This document shows, in pieces, positions 22,518 through 24,006 of a stretch of 24,006 bases of DNA. A model generated the notes under the pieces. That model made no database searches and had not been told where the DNA came from. It saw only the letters and a program-made list of their open reading frames with translations. The stretch is from assembly GCA_964498965.1 (NCBI GenBank), contig CAZCJU010000019.1, forward strand, positions 1-24,006, in the 5' to 3' direction. Positions within the stretch are counted from its first letter, which is position 1. Each line of letters starts with the position of its first letter. The DNA comes from CAZCJU01 sp964498965. Its GTDB lineage: Bacteria; Bacillota; Clostridia; Oscillospirales; CAG-272. The position numbers and the translations under genes are program-made.

Positions 22518-22573
22518 TAGTTGTCGCAAACAAAATTGTAAATTTTTTAATAATTGTTTCTCAAAAACGCTTT

Positions 22574-23011
22574 TTATTCCGCTTTTATCTGCAATCTCGT
22601 CTTTTCGGTACACAAGCCGTGCATTTCGACCGAATACTCTATGACGGCATAGCCGCCCGCCCAACCTATATTGTTTCTCACCTTATCCGTGCATATCGAA
22701 AGCTCTATCGGCATAACGCCGGTATCGTATATCGTGGTATACCTGCCGTTATCGGAAAAGAACATACTCAAATTCACGCTTCCGCTTCTTGCCATGGTAA
22801 TCTCGTTTTTCTTTTTCTCGTTAAAGCTCAGCGAGGTTATGCAGCCGAGCATTCCCGAGCTTGGCGGCTCGTTATACACCAGCTTAAAGTCACCGTCTTC
22901 GTATATCATTTTTCCGATATAGGTTGTTTTTATAACATCACTCCTCCCGACCCCGTTTTCGGTGTCGAGAAGTTGTTTTGCCGTCACGGTTATTTTCATT
23001 TGTTTTTCCAT
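22574..23011 (-). CDS. DUF1934 (YwiB-like) calycin-type protein
   Basis: This 145-residue protein has the DUF1934/YwiB pattern: alternating beta strands with KLVYNEPPSSGMLGCITSLS, a basic strand ITMARSGSVNLSMFF and GRYTTIYDTGVMPIELSICT, ending in IEYSVEMHG. The family adopts a small beta-barrel (calycin-like) fold and is often encoded near argS or rpoE in Firmicutes; its function is unknown. The start ATG has AGGTG 7 bases upstream. A clean promoter (23076-23104) precedes it. No strong terminator was seen between it and the rpmH promoter. Confidence 0.82.
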   Translation of the reverse strand: MEKQMKITVTAKQLLDTENGVGRSDVIKTTYIGKMIYEDGDFKLVYNEPPSSGMLGCITSLSFNEKKKNEITMARSGSVNLSMFFSDNGRYTTIYDTGVMPIELSICTDKVRNNIGWAGGYAVIEYSVEMHGLCTEKTRLQIKAE

Positions 23012-23075
23012 TATTTTTCACCTGCATCATTAAATAAAGGTCCGTTCGTTCATTCGATAAGGGACTTGTCCGGTC

Positions 23076-23104
23076 ATTATAACACACTGTTTCGAAAAAA
23101 TCAA
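23076..23104 (-). promoter_or_regulatory. Promoter of the DUF1934 gene
   Basis: On the minus strand TTGATT (23099-23104) and TATAAT (23076-23081) are exactly 17 bases apart. The -35 begins only a few bases after the yitT-like stop, so no terminator separates the two genes. Confidence 0.8.
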
Positions 23105-23108
23105 CACC

Positions 23109-24006
23109 TTAAAGCTCTTTACCGTCATTCTGCTTAAAGCCGTTGCCGAACACCGCCGTCGCACTTACGACTATCACAAACGCCTTTATATCCGCATCGC
23201 GGATTATATCCTTCGCCGCCGGCAATTGCTTTGTATTCAATACGCACATCAGCATATCACGCTCCGTGTCACTGTACGCACCGACGCTTTTCAAATATGT
23301 CACACCGGCTCCCAGCTCACTTGAGATCCTGTCGGCGATCCTTTTTCCGTTTTCACTTACGATATACAGCACTTTCGCTTCATCGCCGCTATAAAGGACC
23401 GCATCCAACACACGCATTTGCAAAAAAACGGAAATTGCCGCATACAGCACGGTATCAAGCTCCTTGAATACGATTCCCGACAGCAAAACGATCATTCCGT
23501 CGGTAATCATAAACAACACGCCGGTATTTATATGTCTGTACTTTGTTTTCAAAAGCTTTACCAATATATCCGTACCGCCGCTCGTAGCTCCGGCACGGAA
23601 TATCACGCCGATTCCGACTGCGGCAAGCACCGCTCCCGCAATACTCGCAAGCAAGCGATTATCCGTCATTTCGATCTTACTCAATGAAAACAGATCCGTA
23701 AATGCGGAAACGAGCATCACCGTAAAGGCGGTGGACACGAAGAAATTACCGCCGAATTTCTGCATTCCGAATACCAGCAACGGGACATTGAAAACGATTA
23801 TCCACGTACCGATCCCGACCTGCGGAATGATCGAATGAAGAACGATCGCCATTCCGGAAGCTCCGCCGGGTGCGATATCGTTCGGCTCGTAAAACAAAGC
23901 TATGCCCGCCGAAACGGCGACTGTGCCTGCGATTATCGCAAACGCTCTTTTAACGCTTTCGCTTACCCTTGTATTCCGTATGTTTTTTATTCTTCGTGCT
24001 TTTTCC
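23109..24006 (-). CDS. YitT-family membrane protein (DUF161 + DUF2179), 5' end outside the window
   Basis: The reading frame is open to the right edge, so the gene is cut at its 5' end; the visible part is about 298 residues. It begins with a basic segment and a first helix (KRAFAIIAGTVAVSAGIALF), then YEPNDIAPGGASGMAIVLHS, the hallmark of YitT proteins. Four more helices follow, with GATSGGTDILVKLL between them, and a cytoplasmic C-terminal DUF2179 domain (about the last 90 residues, VLYIVSENGKRIADRIS through KAFVIVVSATAVFG). YitT proteins are found in most Firmicutes, often in several copies, and have no firmly established function. An internal TTG at 23897 is not a likely start because the family's first helix lies upstream of it. 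Confidence 0.92.
   Translation of the reverse strand, partial: EKARRIKNIRNTRVSESVKRAFAIIAGTVAVSAGIALFYEPNDIAPGGASGMAIVLHSIIPQVGIGTWIIVFNVPLLVFGMQKFGGNFFVSTAFTVMLVSAFTDLFSLSKIEMTDNRLLASIAGAVLAAVGIGVIFRAGATSGGTDILVKLLKTKYRHINTGVLFMITDGMIVLLSGIVFKELDTVLYAAISVFLQMRVLDAVLYSGDEAKVLYIVSENGKRIADRISSELGAGVTYLKSVGAYSDTERDMLMCVLNTKQLPAAKDIIRDADIKAFVIVVSATAVFGNGFKQNDGKEL

Noticed and set aside
22190..23137. Plus-strand frame of 315 codons over rpmH and the DUF1934 gene
   Set aside because: It crosses rpmH, two promoters and DUF1934 in antisense, with no SD or recognisable domain.
1..24006. CRISPR arrays, insertion sequences, prophage genes or tRNAs
   Set aside because: No regularly spaced repeats, transposase or integrase, phage structural genes or tRNA cloverleaf were recognised in either strand.

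Overview
This window looks like chromosomal DNA from a low-to-mid G+C, spore-forming Firmicute of class Clostridia, possibly a gut Ruminococcaceae/Oscillospiraceae-type organism. The reasons are AGGAGG-type ribosome binding sites, TTGACA/TATAAT promoters, and the gene content: SpoVAC, Rex, DnaD/DnaI, Noc, QueT, YidC/Jag and a DUF4358 lipoprotein. Genes end in TGA as well as TAA/TAG and Trp is TGG, so the standard bacterial code is assumed. I see no phage, insertion sequence, CRISPR array or tRNA.

Layout, left to right. (1) 1-430, minus: the 5' part of RNase P RNA (rnpB, cut by the window edge), directly preceded by a His-less HPr-like gene with a consensus promoter. (2) 600-2460: a plus-strand pair (YdbC/PC4-like protein and an unknown multi-pass membrane protein), then a decayed gene for a secreted, membrane-anchored acidic protein that has lost its start codon and carries an in-frame TGA. 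(3) 2464-9920, minus: a long gene train in the order NAD-type isocitrate dehydrogenase, Rex, DnaD-like, DnaI/DnaC-like, and two half-transporters forming a heterodimeric ABC exporter. (4) 9921-10402: the only gene-free stretch above 300 bp. It holds eight DnaA-box-like 9-mers in about 130 bp beside an AT-rich flank. (5) 10403-13808, minus: queT-galU-comEB-rimI-tsaD, from a near-consensus promoter that diverges from an HD-domain gene (13990-14565, plus). (6) 14562-16314, minus: two tandem RimK-like ATP-grasp ligases under their own promoter. (7) 16561-19458: an orphan spoVAC (plus), a DUF4358 lipoprotein (minus), a ParB/Noc-family gene (plus) and a membrane zinc-ribbon protein (plus). (8) 19618-22396, minus: the classical rpmH-rnpA-yidD-yidC-jag cluster. 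(9) 22574-24006, minus: a DUF1934 (YwiB-like) gene and a YitT-family membrane protein cut by the right edge.

How it fits together: rpmH-rnpA-yidD-yidC-jag and a noc-like gene are normally found near the replication origin, so this is probably an origin-proximal region that has been rearranged. dnaA, soj/parA, trmE, mnmG and rsmG are not here. Most housekeeping genes on both sides of the DnaA-box cluster run on the minus strand, so gene orientation does not by itself mark the cluster as the bidirectional origin.

The most interesting points are the DnaA-box cluster, a Rex whose NAD(H)-binding glycine motif is gone while its DNA-binding half is intact, the uncharacterised ATP-grasp pair, the broken secreted protein gene, the lone spoVAC, and a large stem-loop between rpmH and rnpA. 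I did not find a convincing wholly new multi-gene system.
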